This document shows positions 42,882 through 51,532 of a stretch of 64,000 bases of DNA, piece by piece. A program made the translations under genes and the position numbers. Each line of letters starts with the position of its first letter. The first letter of the stretch is position 1. This DNA is from Pseudoalteromonas shioyasakiensis. GTDB taxonomy: Bacteria > Pseudomonadota > Gammaproteobacteria > Enterobacterales > Alteromonadaceae. The stretch spans positions 1 to 64,000 of the forward strand of contig NZ_JAKEVM010000004.1 in NCBI RefSeq assembly GCF_022398475.1, read 5' to 3'. The notes beneath the pieces are model-generated. The model saw only the letters and a program-made list of their open reading frames with translations, ran no database searches and was not told the DNA's origin.

Positions 42882-43982
42882 CTATTTTTTCTTAGCACTA
42901 ACGCGATAGATCACATTAGCAAAGTCGTCTGAGATCAATAAGCTGCCATCTGCAAGCTCTGCAAATGCAACTGGGCGACCAAATGTTTCTTCGTTTTGCA
43001 TAAAGCCTGTGATGAACGGGGTGTACTTAGTAATACGACCTTGTTCAACATTCGCTAGCATCACTTTATAGCCTGATTTTTTACTACGGTTCCACGAACC
43101 ATGCTCAGCAACAAAAAGCTGCTCTTTGTATTTAGCAGGAAACTGCTTACCGTTATAAAAATGAATACCTAGAGGAGCAACATGAGCACCAAGTGCAAGG
43201 GCTGGCGATTTATAGTCAGCAATACTTTTACCTTTGCCAAACTCAGGATCTAAAATCGCACCAGCGTGAACATAAGGGAAACCATAATGCGCGCCCTCTT
43301 CACCTTCACCAACACGGTTAATTTCGCATGGTGGCATGTCATCGCCCATCATGTCACGGCCGTTATCACTAAACCAAAATGCATTCGTTGTAGGGTGATA
43401 ATCAAAACCAACTGAGTTACGAACACCTTTGGCGATGGTTTTAATTTCTTTTGTATCCACATCTAACGAGAAGATACGGCCGTATTTGTCGTCTTCCGCA
43501 CAAATGTTACATGGCACACCCACTGGCACAATTAGCTCACCGGTTGGCGCAAAACTAATAAACTTCCAACCATGGTGACGATCAGTTGGAAACTTGTCGT
43601 ATACCACGTCGAATTTAGGATCTTTTAGGTTTTTGTCTACGTCTTTAAAACGAATGATACGTGACACTTCAGCCACATATAAATCACCATCTTTAATCGC
43701 TAAACCTGATGGCATTTCAAGGCCTGTAGCAATGACAATCTTTTTATCTGCAACACCATCACTGTTATGATCAATCAGTGCATAAACATTACCTGCTTTA
43801 CGCGAACCTGCGTAAACAATACCTCTTTTTGATACCGCAATTTGACGCGCGTTTTCAACATCATCGGCAAACAGGCTTATAGAAAAGCCATCAGCAACTG
43901 TTAATTTATCGAGAATATCTTTTGCCATTACAGGCGCTGATAACAAGCTCAGCGATAATAATGAGGTCAGTAGTTTTTTCAT
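42882..43982 (-). CDS. Secreted sorbosone-dehydrogenase-like beta-propeller protein
   Basis: A 366-residue protein with a signal peptide ending at about APVMA. It belongs to the PQQ-dependent soluble glucose/sorbosone dehydrogenase superfamily and should fold as a six-bladed beta-propeller. Landmarks are MPSGLAIKDGDLYVAE, HHGWKFISFAPTGELIVPVG, NSVGFDYHP and GDDMPPCEINR. A CNIC pair is present at about 158-161. It probably acts as a periplasmic aldose dehydrogenase with PQQ, but the substrate is unknown. AAGGG precedes the ATG. The gene sits between parE and parC, a position unrelated to its apparent role. Confidence 0.85.
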   Translation of the reverse strand: MKKLLTSLLSLSLLSAPVMAKDILDKLTVADGFSISLFADDVENARQIAVSKRGIVYAGSRKAGNVYALIDHNSDGVADKKIVIATGLEMPSGLAIKDGDLYVAEVSRIIRFKDVDKNLKDPKFDVVYDKFPTDRHHGWKFISFAPTGELIVPVGVPCNICAEDDKYGRIFSLDVDTKEIKTIAKGVRNSVGFDYHPTTNAFWFSDNGRDMMGDDMPPCEINRVGEGEEGAHYGFPYVHAGAILDPEFGKGKSIADYKSPALALGAHVAPLGIHFYNGKQFPAKYKEQLFVAEHGSWNRSKKSGYKVMLANVEQGRITKYTPFITGFMQNEETFGRPVAFAELADGSLLISDDFANVIYRVSAKKK

Positions 43983-44034
43983 TTTTGTCTTGCCCTTTAA
44001 TTCTTTGCTAGCAACTAAGTTGCTACACCCTTTA

Positions 44035-45924
44035 TTAAACTTCTGCGCGGTTACCGTGATCTTCTAACCATTGGCGACGGTCTGACGAACGTTTCTTCGC
44101 AAGTAACATATCCATCATTTCCATGGTTTGTTCTTCTTCGTCTAAAGTTAGTTGCACTAAACGACGCGTATTAGGATCCATGGTGGTTTCGCGTAATTGT
44201 AACGGGTTCATTTCACCTAACCCTTTGAAGCGTTGAACATTAACCTTACCGCGTTTTTTCTCAGCTTCAATGCGCGCTAAAATACCGTTCTTTTCGTCTT
44301 CATCAAGGGCGTAGTAAACCTCTTTACCAATGTCGATACGAAATAGCGGCGGCATAGCTACATACACATGGCCTTGTTTGATAAGCGATGGAAAGTGGCG
44401 AACAAACAGCGCACAAAGCAAGGTAGCAATGTGCAATCCATCCGAGTCAGCATCGGCCAAGATACAAATTTTGTTATAACGCAGACCAGATAAATCACTT
44501 GAATCAGGGTCAATACCCAAAGCGACAGAAATATCATGCACCTCTTGCGATGCTAAAATCTGCCCAGATTCAACTTCCCAGGTATTTAAGATTTTACCGC
44601 GCAGCGGCATAATTGCTTGGAACTCACGGTCGCGCGCTTGTTTTGCTGAGCCACCCGCTGAGTCACCCTCTACTAAAAACAGTTCAGTACGGTCATTATC
44701 TTGGGCGCTACAGTCAGTTAATTTACCCGGTAATGCAGGGCCTGAGGTAACACGCTTACGCACAACTTTTTTAGCAGCACGTAAACGGCGCTGCGCATTT
44801 GAGATACATAACTCAGCTAATAATTCTGCCGTTTCTGTATGCTCGTTTAACCATAAACTAAATGAGTCTTTCACTACACCAGATACAAATGCAGCACATG
44901 AGCGAGATGAAAGCTTCTCTTTTGTTTGGCCTGCAAATTGTGGGTCTTGCATTTTAACCGATAATACGTAGCTACAGCGCTCCCAAATATCATCTGGCGT
45001 TAACTTTACACCACGCGGTAATAAGTTTCTGAATTCGCAGAATTCACGCATAGCTTCAAGCAAGCCTTGGCGTAAACCATTAACATGCGTACCGCCTTGT
45101 GCAGTAGGAATTAAGTTTACATAACTTTCAGCGATTGATTCACCGCCTTCAGGTAGCCATACAACAGCCCAGTCAGCGCCTTCTGTTGAACTTGAAAAGT
45201 CACCAATAAACGGCTCTTTTGGTAATACTTCAAAACCTTTAACTGCTTCAACTAGGTAATCTTTTAAACCTGTTTCGTAATACCATTCTTGGCTTTCTTT
45301 GGTTTGCTTGTTGGTAAACTTAATGCGCAGGCCTGGGCACAATACCGCTTTGGCTTTTAATAAGTGATTAAGCTTAGTGATAGAAAAGTTAGCTGAGTCA
45401 AAATAGCTAGCATCAGGCCAAAAACGCACGGTTGTACCTGTATTACGCTTACCCACAGTGCCAATGACGTTTAAATCTTCAACCTTGTCACCGTTTTCAA
45501 AGGCCATACGAAATTGCTGCGCATCACGGCGTACTGTTACTTCAACACGAGTCGATAGCGCATTTACAACCGAAATACCTACCCCGTGTAAACCACCAGA
45601 AAACTGATAGTTTTTATTAGAGAACTTACCACCGGCGTGCAGCTTGGTAAAAATAAGTTCCACACCAGGAATACCTTCCTCAGGGTGAATATCAATCGGC
45701 ATACCACGGCCATCATCGATAACCTCAAGGGAGTTATCTTCATGAAGGATGACATCTATTTTAGTGGCATGACCTGCCATTGCTTCATCGACACTGTTAT
45801 CGATAACTTCTTGACCTAAATGATTAGGTCGAACCGTGTCGGTATACATACCTGGGCGGCGTTTTACGGGCTCTAATCCGTTTAAGACTTCAATTGCTTC
45901 GGCGTTATAATTTTGCTGACTCAT
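44035..45924 (-). CDS. parE: DNA topoisomerase IV subunit B
   Basis: A 629-residue GyrB-type ATPase subunit. The GHKL ATP-binding site contains EVIDNSVDEAMAGHA (from about 39) and DDGRGMPID, with GLHGVG. The TOPRIM domain contains ELFLVEGDSAGGSAKQARDR and DADSDG. The length matches ParE rather than GyrB (about 800 residues), as it lacks the GyrB-specific insert. It powers the strand passage done with ParC. It lies downstream of yqiA-cpdA-yqiB-nudF, as in E. coli. Confidence 0.98.
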   Translation of the reverse strand: MSQQNYNAEAIEVLNGLEPVKRRPGMYTDTVRPNHLGQEVIDNSVDEAMAGHATKIDVILHEDNSLEVIDDGRGMPIDIHPEEGIPGVELIFTKLHAGGKFSNKNYQFSGGLHGVGISVVNALSTRVEVTVRRDAQQFRMAFENGDKVEDLNVIGTVGKRNTGTTVRFWPDASYFDSANFSITKLNHLLKAKAVLCPGLRIKFTNKQTKESQEWYYETGLKDYLVEAVKGFEVLPKEPFIGDFSSSTEGADWAVVWLPEGGESIAESYVNLIPTAQGGTHVNGLRQGLLEAMREFCEFRNLLPRGVKLTPDDIWERCSYVLSVKMQDPQFAGQTKEKLSSRSCAAFVSGVVKDSFSLWLNEHTETAELLAELCISNAQRRLRAAKKVVRKRVTSGPALPGKLTDCSAQDNDRTELFLVEGDSAGGSAKQARDREFQAIMPLRGKILNTWEVESGQILASQEVHDISVALGIDPDSSDLSGLRYNKICILADADSDGLHIATLLCALFVRHFPSLIKQGHVYVAMPPLFRIDIGKEVYYALDEDEKNGILARIEAEKKRGKVNVQRFKGLGEMNPLQLRETTMDPNTRRLVQLTLDEEEQTMEMMDMLLAKKRSSDRRQWLEDHGNRAEV

Positions 45925-45957
45925 AGTTTTTATATCTTTTATGCGCTTAGCTATGTT

Positions 45958-46518
45958 TTACGTGATTTTAAGAAAATCTACAATACTTGCAAAGGTTTGT
46001 TCGAAGCCGATAAAACTATGATCGCCTCCAAATTCAACGTGTTGCTTACACTGAGAATAATATTTAACCGCCTGCTGAAACGGCAGTACTTCATCGCCCG
46101 TTTGCTGTAGCAAATAAATCAATGAAGGGGTGTCTAATTGCGGCAAATATAAGCTACGCAATGCATCCATGTGACGGGTACCAAGTTCATAATGACTGTC
46201 TTGGTACGGGTTATAGTTTTCCCCTAAATAGTTATCAAGTAACTCAAATGGACGAACCGCAGGGTTAATGACCACCGCAGGGATCGAATAACGTTGCGAC
46301 AAATAGGTCGCATAAAAACCGCCTAATGAACTACCTAGTAATACAGTATCATCATTTAGCAGTTGTTCTAATTGTAAAATTGCATGTAATGGCTCATGAG
46401 TTAATCGCGGCACCTGATAATCGACATCAAATTGCGCCATGTGCTCACCAAAACGAACGGCTTTGTAAGATTGCTCAGAGCTATTAAAGCCATGAATATA
46501 AATTACTCGTTTAGCCAT
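45958..46518 (-). CDS. yqiA: YqiA-family esterase
   Basis: A 186-residue small alpha/beta-hydrolase. The nucleophile elbow LLGSSLGGFYA places S64 as the catalytic serine, with D142 and H167 (GGDHSF) as the likely partners. The N-terminal YIHGFNSS provides the oxyanion hole. E. coli YqiA hydrolyses short-chain acyl esters. Its start overlaps the cpdA end by 16 bases, and the gene order (cpdA before, parE after) matches E. coli. Confidence 0.92.
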   Translation of the reverse strand: MAKRVIYIHGFNSSEQSYKAVRFGEHMAQFDVDYQVPRLTHEPLHAILQLEQLLNDDTVLLGSSLGGFYATYLSQRYSIPAVVINPAVRPFELLDNYLGENYNPYQDSHYELGTRHMDALRSLYLPQLDTPSLIYLLQQTGDEVLPFQQAVKYYSQCKQHVEFGGDHSFIGFEQTFASIVDFLKIT

Positions 46519-47285
46519 ACTACATCCGTGCTTAACAGTAAGTTTTGTTGCTCATCAATTATTAAGTCGATGATTCGAAATGCGGGGCCCAAATCCTCTT
46601 GCTGCCACGCCATAGTGTGTTTGGTAAACTGTATTGAGCTGGCCGGTGTCGCATACACACTAAGATTACGGTAGGTTTGCGTGTACCCATGATGCACATG
46701 ACCATGAAATACCCCCACACACTGCTCAGTATTAACACAGGTATTTAAAAACTGCGGGCCATTTTCTAGCATATGTTTATCTAGGTAGGCTTGAATAGGC
46801 AGCGGGTTATGATGACAAAACACCACGCTAGGTACCTGCCCTACCGCTTGGCTTAATTCATCTAAATGCGTTTGTGTTACCCAACCTGCTGGCGTTGGGC
46901 CTTTTGAGTTTGCCAACAGCAGCTGCCCACCTAAAAAGGTAATTCGCTTATTGTTTAAAATTTGCGGGCTTGTAAGCTTTTCATATTCGGCAAGTTCATC
47001 ATGATTACCCGGCAACCAAAACACCGGACAACTCAGCGCTGAGTCTGCTATTAATTTAGCAAAAAGCTGGTAAGACTCAGTGCTGTGATCTTGTGTTAAA
47101 TCACCACCAAATACCACACAATCCACATCGAGCTCAGAAATAGCCTGTAAACAGCGCCCAAAATACGCTGCCGTATTTACGTTAAAGTATTCACCCGTTG
47201 TGTCTTTTGATAAGTGGCAATCAGTGATATGGGCAACTTTCAGTGCTGTTTTATCAAAATGGTAGGCGTTACTAAACCAAGCCAT
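46503..47285 (-). CDS. cpdA: 3',5'-cyclic AMP phosphodiesterase
   Basis: A 260-residue metallophosphoesterase with all metal-site motifs: TDCHL (D22, H24), GGDLTQD (D62), PGNHDE (N94, H95), CHHNPLP (H158) and FHGHVHHG (H194-H198). CpdA hydrolyses cAMP and so controls CRP signalling. It overlaps yqiB upstream by 14 bases and yqiA downstream by 16, in a tightly packed operon. Confidence 0.95.
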   Translation of the reverse strand: MAWFSNAYHFDKTALKVAHITDCHLSKDTTGEYFNVNTAAYFGRCLQAISELDVDCVVFGGDLTQDHSTESYQLFAKLIADSALSCPVFWLPGNHDELAEYEKLTSPQILNNKRITFLGGQLLLANSKGPTPAGWVTQTHLDELSQAVGQVPSVVFCHHNPLPIQAYLDKHMLENGPQFLNTCVNTEQCVGVFHGHVHHGYTQTYRNLSVYATPASSIQFTKHTMAWQQEDLGPAFRIIDLIIDEQQNLLLSTDVVWLNE

Positions 47286-47730
47286 TATTTACATCCCAAT
47301 TTAAAACTGCTCGGCCATTTTCAACACAAGCCACCAGCCAGTCATATAAGAAGGCGTTAAGCTGATATTTTTCATCTTTTTGATGCATATTCGGATTCGG
47401 GTAAGCATAGGAAGGCTTGATGCGCTGATGAAAATCATGATGCACAATTTCAGCGACTTTCGCATCATGATACATGCGCACAGTTAAATACAATGGCTTA
47501 ACCGAAGGTAAATGACCGGCTTCTTGTTTGATAGAAATATCTGTGGTGTATTTTGCTGTATCGTCAACTTTAACCGCAAAAGTGCTGTGCCCTAATTGTA
47601 CCTTTCGTTCCTGACCTATACGGCGCTCATTAGGTAATAGCTTGAGCGCACGCACGTAATTATGCTCACACAAAGTTAAGTACTTAGGTAAGCTTTGAAT
47701 ATAACGCTGCTGGGCACTGACGTACGACAA
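47272..47730 (-). CDS. yqiB: DUF1249 protein YqiB
   Basis: A 152-residue soluble protein of the DUF1249/YqiB family, identified by its place between nudF and cpdA and by the conserved YDWLVACVENGRAVLNWD C-terminal region and the KPSYAYPNPNMHQKDEK stretch. No catalytic motif is visible and its function is unknown. It overlaps cpdA by 14 bases and follows nudF by 9 bases. Confidence 0.9.
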   Translation of the reverse strand: MSYVSAQQRYIQSLPKYLTLCEHNYVRALKLLPNERRIGQERKVQLGHSTFAVKVDDTAKYTTDISIKQEAGHLPSVKPLYLTVRMYHDAKVAEIVHHDFHQRIKPSYAYPNPNMHQKDEKYQLNAFLYDWLVACVENGRAVLNWDVNNGLV

Positions 47731-47739
47731 AATAATCCC

Positions 47740-48372
47740 CTATGAGTTTTTCCAATCAGACAGTATACGTTGCTTATTCAGTGCTAACCACTGTAATGAG
47801 ATAACTGTCGCTGCATTATCAATTTCACCCTGTTCTAGACGCAGCATAGCTTCATCGTATGACATTACATGGGTTTTGATATCTTCATCTTCATTATCAA
47901 GGCCAAAAATACCGCCTTGATACCCTGCTAAGTCAGTGCGCGCTAAATATAAATACAAACGCTCCGTGGTGCCGCCGGGGCTTGAAAGATACGACATCAT
48001 AAATTCTAGCTCGTTAAGCTCAATTCCCGCTTCTTCGAACGCTTCGCGCTTCGCTACATCTTCATAATCAGTACTGCCATCTGCCATGCCTGCAATACAC
48101 TCAAGTAACCAAGGTGACTGCTTTGATGCGAGCGCTCCGATTCTGATTTGTTCGATTAACAAAACTTGGTCTGTCGCAGGGTCATAAGGAAGTACAGCAA
48201 CAGCATGGCCACGCTCTAAAATTTCGCGTTTAACTTCTACTGATTTACCACCAGCAAACAATGCATGATGAAAGCGATAAGTATTAATTTTAAAGAAACC
48301 ATCATAAACACGCTCAATCGGCTTTAACTCTATGTCATCATGATTAAATTGTGAGATTGCTGATATTTTCAT
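47740..48372 (-). CDS. nudF: ADP-ribose pyrophosphatase
   Basis: A 210-residue Nudix enzyme of the ADP-ribose pyrophosphatase type. The box starts at G95 (GMADGST) and ends REAFEEAGI (R109-I117); the metal-binding REXXEE glutamates are intact. The first glutamate of the consensus (position 101) is threonine, a deviation from E. coli NudF. A downstream SSPGGTTERLYLYLA segment is typical of the family. It cleaves ADP-ribose to AMP and ribose-5-phosphate. It heads the nudF-yqiB-cpdA-yqiA unit and is divergent from tolC, as in E. coli. Confidence 0.95.
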   Translation of the reverse strand: MKISAISQFNHDDIELKPIERVYDGFFKINTYRFHHALFAGGKSVEVKREILERGHAVAVLPYDPATDQVLLIEQIRIGALASKQSPWLLECIAGMADGSTDYEDVAKREAFEEAGIELNELEFMMSYLSSPGGTTERLYLYLARTDLAGYQGGIFGLDNEDEDIKTHVMSYDEAMLRLEQGEIDNAATVISLQWLALNKQRILSDWKNS

Positions 48373-48522
48373 TCACTATTTCCTTTGCGTTTTAAGTAAA
48401 TGTTACGGCCAATTATATTCTGTTACACTTGGACATGCAGATTTACGTAATTTTTTTTTGGTTATTCATTAAAAAAGAGTACCATGGTCACAGTACAAAA
48501 TTGTCTAAGGACTGAACGAACA

Positions 48523-49863
48523 ATGAAAAAAACACTACTCGCTGCGCTGATCGGGTTTTCAAGCGCACTGACTGCAACAGCTAGTTACGCTGAAGACTTA
48601 CTACAAGTTTACGAAATTGCGACAGCAAACGATCCTACCGTACTTAAAGCAAAAGCCCAAGCAGATGCACAAGCCTATGAGAGCGATCGCGCGTTAAGTG
48701 CACTATTACCACAAATTGGTTTAAGCCTTGGTTACCAATCAACCAAATCAGATCTTTACGAGGGTAATGATGCTACGGGTTATGCAGGTTATGACTATGA
48801 TCCTGATGAATTTAGCCGTGGTATTAGCTTAAACCAAACGCTGTTTGATTTAGGTGCATGGAATTCACTCGGTATTGCAGATAAACAAGCATTACAAGCA
48901 AACGCTCAGTATGATTTTGCACGCCAAGACTTAATTGTTCGTGTTGCTGAAGGTTACTTCAACGTACTAAGCGCAATCGATAACCTTGAGTTTGTTCAAG
49001 CAGAAAAACGTGCCATCGAGCGCCAATTACAACAAACTAAAGAGCGCTATGCGGTAGGTTTAACAGCTATCACTGACGTACACGAAGCGCAAGCTCAGTA
49101 CGATAACTCTGTAGCACAAGAAATCGTTGCTAAGAACAGTGTTGAAACAGCGCGTGAGCAACTTCGCGAAATCACTGGTAAATACCACGCGAAATTAGAC
49201 ATGTTGAATACTGAAACGTTTTCAACTGTTGCACCTAAAAAGCAGTCAACTGACTACATTGAAATTGCAAAAGACCAAAACTTAAATCTGCAAGTGTCAA
49301 AAGTAACGGTTGATATTGCTAAAGATCAAATCGATTTAGCAAAAGCAGGTCACTATCCGAAGCTAACATTAAGTGCTTCATACGGTGACAGCCTAACTGA
49401 TCTAAACAGCAACTCACACCAGCCACGCGAAGATAGTACAAGTATTGGTGTTAACTTCAGCCTACCTATCTACTCAGGTGGTGCAACAACAGCAGCGACA
49501 GATCAAGCACGCGCTTTCTATGTTGCGGCAAGTGAAGATTTAGAAGCAAGCTTACGTGCAGTAACTCGTTCGGTTATCACATCGTACAACCAAGTAGTGT
49601 CTGACATTGCTACTTATAAAGCGCTACAACAAGCTGTTGTTTCTGCTGAAAGTGCGCTTAAAGCAACTGAAGCAGGCTTTGAAGTTGGTACACGTACTAT
49701 CGTAGACGTACTGATCAGCACGCAAAACCTTTACAATGCAAAAAGTAATTTAGCAAACGTGCGTTACCGCTATGTTGTTTCAACACTTCGCTTGAAACAA
49801 GCTGCTGGTACACTAACTAGCGAAGACCTTGTTGCAATTAACCAAGGTTTAAAAGAAATCTAA
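48523..49863 (+). CDS. tolC: Outer membrane channel protein TolC
   Basis: A 446-residue protein from the ATG at 48523, which gives a clean signal peptide (MKKTLLAALIGF to SYA-EDLLQVYE); an in-frame ATG at 48484 would put 13 extra residues in front of it. Two outer-membrane-efflux repeats are visible, with the LSxLLPQIGLSLGYQ and YPKLTLSASYGD segments marking the strand regions. TolC trimers form the exit duct for RND and ABC efflux pumps and type I secretion. It is divergent from nudF, as in E. coli, and ends in a terminator. Confidence 0.96.
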   Translation: MKKTLLAALIGFSSALTATASYAEDLLQVYEIATANDPTVLKAKAQADAQAYESDRALSALLPQIGLSLGYQSTKSDLYEGNDATGYAGYDYDPDEFSRGISLNQTLFDLGAWNSLGIADKQALQANAQYDFARQDLIVRVAEGYFNVLSAIDNLEFVQAEKRAIERQLQQTKERYAVGLTAITDVHEAQAQYDNSVAQEIVAKNSVETAREQLREITGKYHAKLDMLNTETFSTVAPKKQSTDYIEIAKDQNLNLQVSKVTVDIAKDQIDLAKAGHYPKLTLSASYGDSLTDLNSNSHQPREDSTSIGVNFSLPIYSGGATTAATDQARAFYVAASEDLEASLRAVTRSVITSYNQVVSDIATYKALQQAVVSAESALKATEAGFEVGTRTIVDVLISTQNLYNAKSNLANVRYRYVVSTLRLKQAAGTLTSEDLVAINQGLKEI

Positions 49864-49890
49864 GCATTTCTTCTATAAAGTCCTTATTGT

Positions 49891-49916
49891 AAAGCCAGCC
49901 TCGTGCTGGCTTTTTT
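49891..49916 (+). terminator. tolC terminator
   Basis: GCCAGC pairs with GCTGGC, extended by A-T pairs, around a five-base loop, followed by six T residues. Confidence 0.92.
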
Positions 49917-49970
49917 GTGTTTTTAAGGACATACAGTTAAACTAGCTTTTTTATTTTTAGAGATTTTTTT

Positions 49971-50897
49971 GTGGTTAGTTCATCTCCTTTTAAAGCGTCT
50001 TTTTTAGGCCCTCGTTACTGGTTAACTTGGATTGGCGTGTTCTTTTTATATCTTATCTCTTGGTTACCACATAAATTACAACTAGCGCTTGGAAAACTGC
50101 TTGGCCGTTTAGTACACCGTTTTATGAAACGTCGTCGCCATATTGCTGAGGTAAACATTCGTTTATGTTTTCCTGATATGCCAGAGCATGAACAACGCGA
50201 ACTAGTTCGAAAGAATATGGAAAATACCGGTATTGCAATGATGGAAACCGGCATGGCTTGGTGGTGGCCCCAGTGGCGAATCAATAAAGTGTTTGGTTCT
50301 GTTAAAGGCCTAGAGCACTTTGAAAAAGCTCAGCAATCAGGTAAAGGTGTGCTGTTGCTTGTGCCACACTTTTTACACCTAGAAATGGCGAGCCGTATTA
50401 TGGGTGTTAAACACCAAGGTATTGGCTTTTATCGCCCGCATAACAACCCTTTAATGGAATATTTCACGACTAACGGTCGTCTTCGTTCTAACGAATACTT
50501 AATTGGCAAAAAAGATGTTAAAGGCTTACTGCAAGCGCTTAAAAATAAAAAGGTTTGCTACTATTTGCCAGATCAAGATTACGGCCGTAACCGCTGCGAA
50601 TTTGCGCCTTTTTATGCGGTAAAAGAAGCAGCAACAACAACAGGAACGCTGTTATTTTCAAGTAGCCGTAACTGCGAAACAGTAAGCTTAACGAGCCGTC
50701 GTGATGAAGAGGGTCGCTACCATCTAGAGGTATTACCTGCACTTGAAAACTTCCCAAGTGGCGATGACCTTGCAGACGTTACCCACGTAAATCAGCGTAT
50801 GGAACAAGCTATCGATTTAGCGCCTGAGCAGTATATGTGGCTCCACCGTCGCTTTAAAACTCGCCCTGATAAGAATGCACCTTCTTATTACAAGTAG
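49971..50897 (+). CDS. lpxL: LpxL/LpxM-type lipid A acyltransferase
   Basis: A 308-residue late lipid A acyltransferase of the LpxL/HtrB family. One hydrophobic anchor lies at about 17-32, and the HX4(D/E) catalytic motif is HFLHLE at about 132-137. Family blocks include RHIAEVNIRLCFP, GIGFYRPHNNPLME, YYLPDQDYG and the late YMWLHRRFKTRP. It adds a secondary acyl chain (lauroyl or similar) to Kdo2-lipid IVA. The start is GTG with a weak AGAG upstream. LpxL, LpxM and LpxP are hard to tell apart, so the symbol is approximate. Confidence 0.88.
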   Translation: MVSSSPFKASFLGPRYWLTWIGVFFLYLISWLPHKLQLALGKLLGRLVHRFMKRRRHIAEVNIRLCFPDMPEHEQRELVRKNMENTGIAMMETGMAWWWPQWRINKVFGSVKGLEHFEKAQQSGKGVLLLVPHFLHLEMASRIMGVKHQGIGFYRPHNNPLMEYFTTNGRLRSNEYLIGKKDVKGLLQALKNKKVCYYLPDQDYGRNRCEFAPFYAVKEAATTTGTLLFSSSRNCETVSLTSRRDEEGRYHLEVLPALENFPSGDDLADVTHVNQRMEQAIDLAPEQYMWLHRRFKTRPDKNAPSYYK

Positions 50898-50956
50898 AGT
50901 GACATTTTACCGTTTGTATGGTTTTATAAAGCTAATCAACAACAAGAGTATTAGAA

Positions 50957-51532
50957 ATGTGGTTTTGGGTTAAGCATTTATCATTAGCTGTTATTTTGAT
51001 TGCTGCTGCTATTTACTTTTTATTTGGTAGTGGTCCAGTAATGGACATTAAAGATACCAAAAATGCTGCAGCGCAAGGATTATCGCGCTTTTATGCGGCG
51101 CTACGTAACCAAGTAAATAACAAGAATAATGAGCGCGATAAATACGTTCTTAAATTACCTACGCCAGAAACCAGCTTAGATGTCGCACTTTTTGAACGCG
51201 AAAAAGTCGTAGAGCCTTCATCACCTAACTGGACTGGTGATATTCAACCGCGCCGCTTTGAAAATGGTAACACCTTAAAAGATGTACTCTCTGACTATGC
51301 TCGTCACGAAGATATCGTACTGTACTGGTATTTAAGCAAAGACTATGTTGTAAAAGATCATTTTCGCGTTGATAGTAACTTTGTCTCAACCCTTTATCAG
51401 GTTGGCCGCGCCATCAACGATGATTTCGAAAATGAGGTTTACACCTATTTTTGCTTTAAGCAAAGAGCCGCAGTTATCACTGAGCTGCCCTCTGCTTATG
51501 TGCGCGAAAACTGCCGTCGCTTAAAAAGCTAA
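50957..51532 (+). CDS. Membrane-anchored protein with TcpQ-like C-terminal domain
   Basis: A 191-residue protein with one N-terminal transmembrane segment (about 7-24) and an extracytoplasmic remainder. The region from about 108 to 180 (NTLKDVLSDYARHEDIVLYW onward) has the spacing of the TcpQ C-terminal domain found in pilus and secretion accessory proteins. Cysteines near the C-terminus (CFKQRA, NCRRL) could form a disulfide. The domain match is from pattern only. It follows the lipid A acyltransferase gene by 59 bp and overlaps the convergent glnE gene by 4 bases. Confidence 0.6.
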   Translation: MWFWVKHLSLAVILIAAAIYFLFGSGPVMDIKDTKNAAAQGLSRFYAALRNQVNNKNNERDKYVLKLPTPETSLDVALFEREKVVEPSSPNWTGDIQPRRFENGNTLKDVLSDYARHEDIVLYWYLSKDYVVKDHFRVDSNFVSTLYQVGRAINDDFENEVYTYFCFKQRAAVITELPSAYVRENCRRLKS

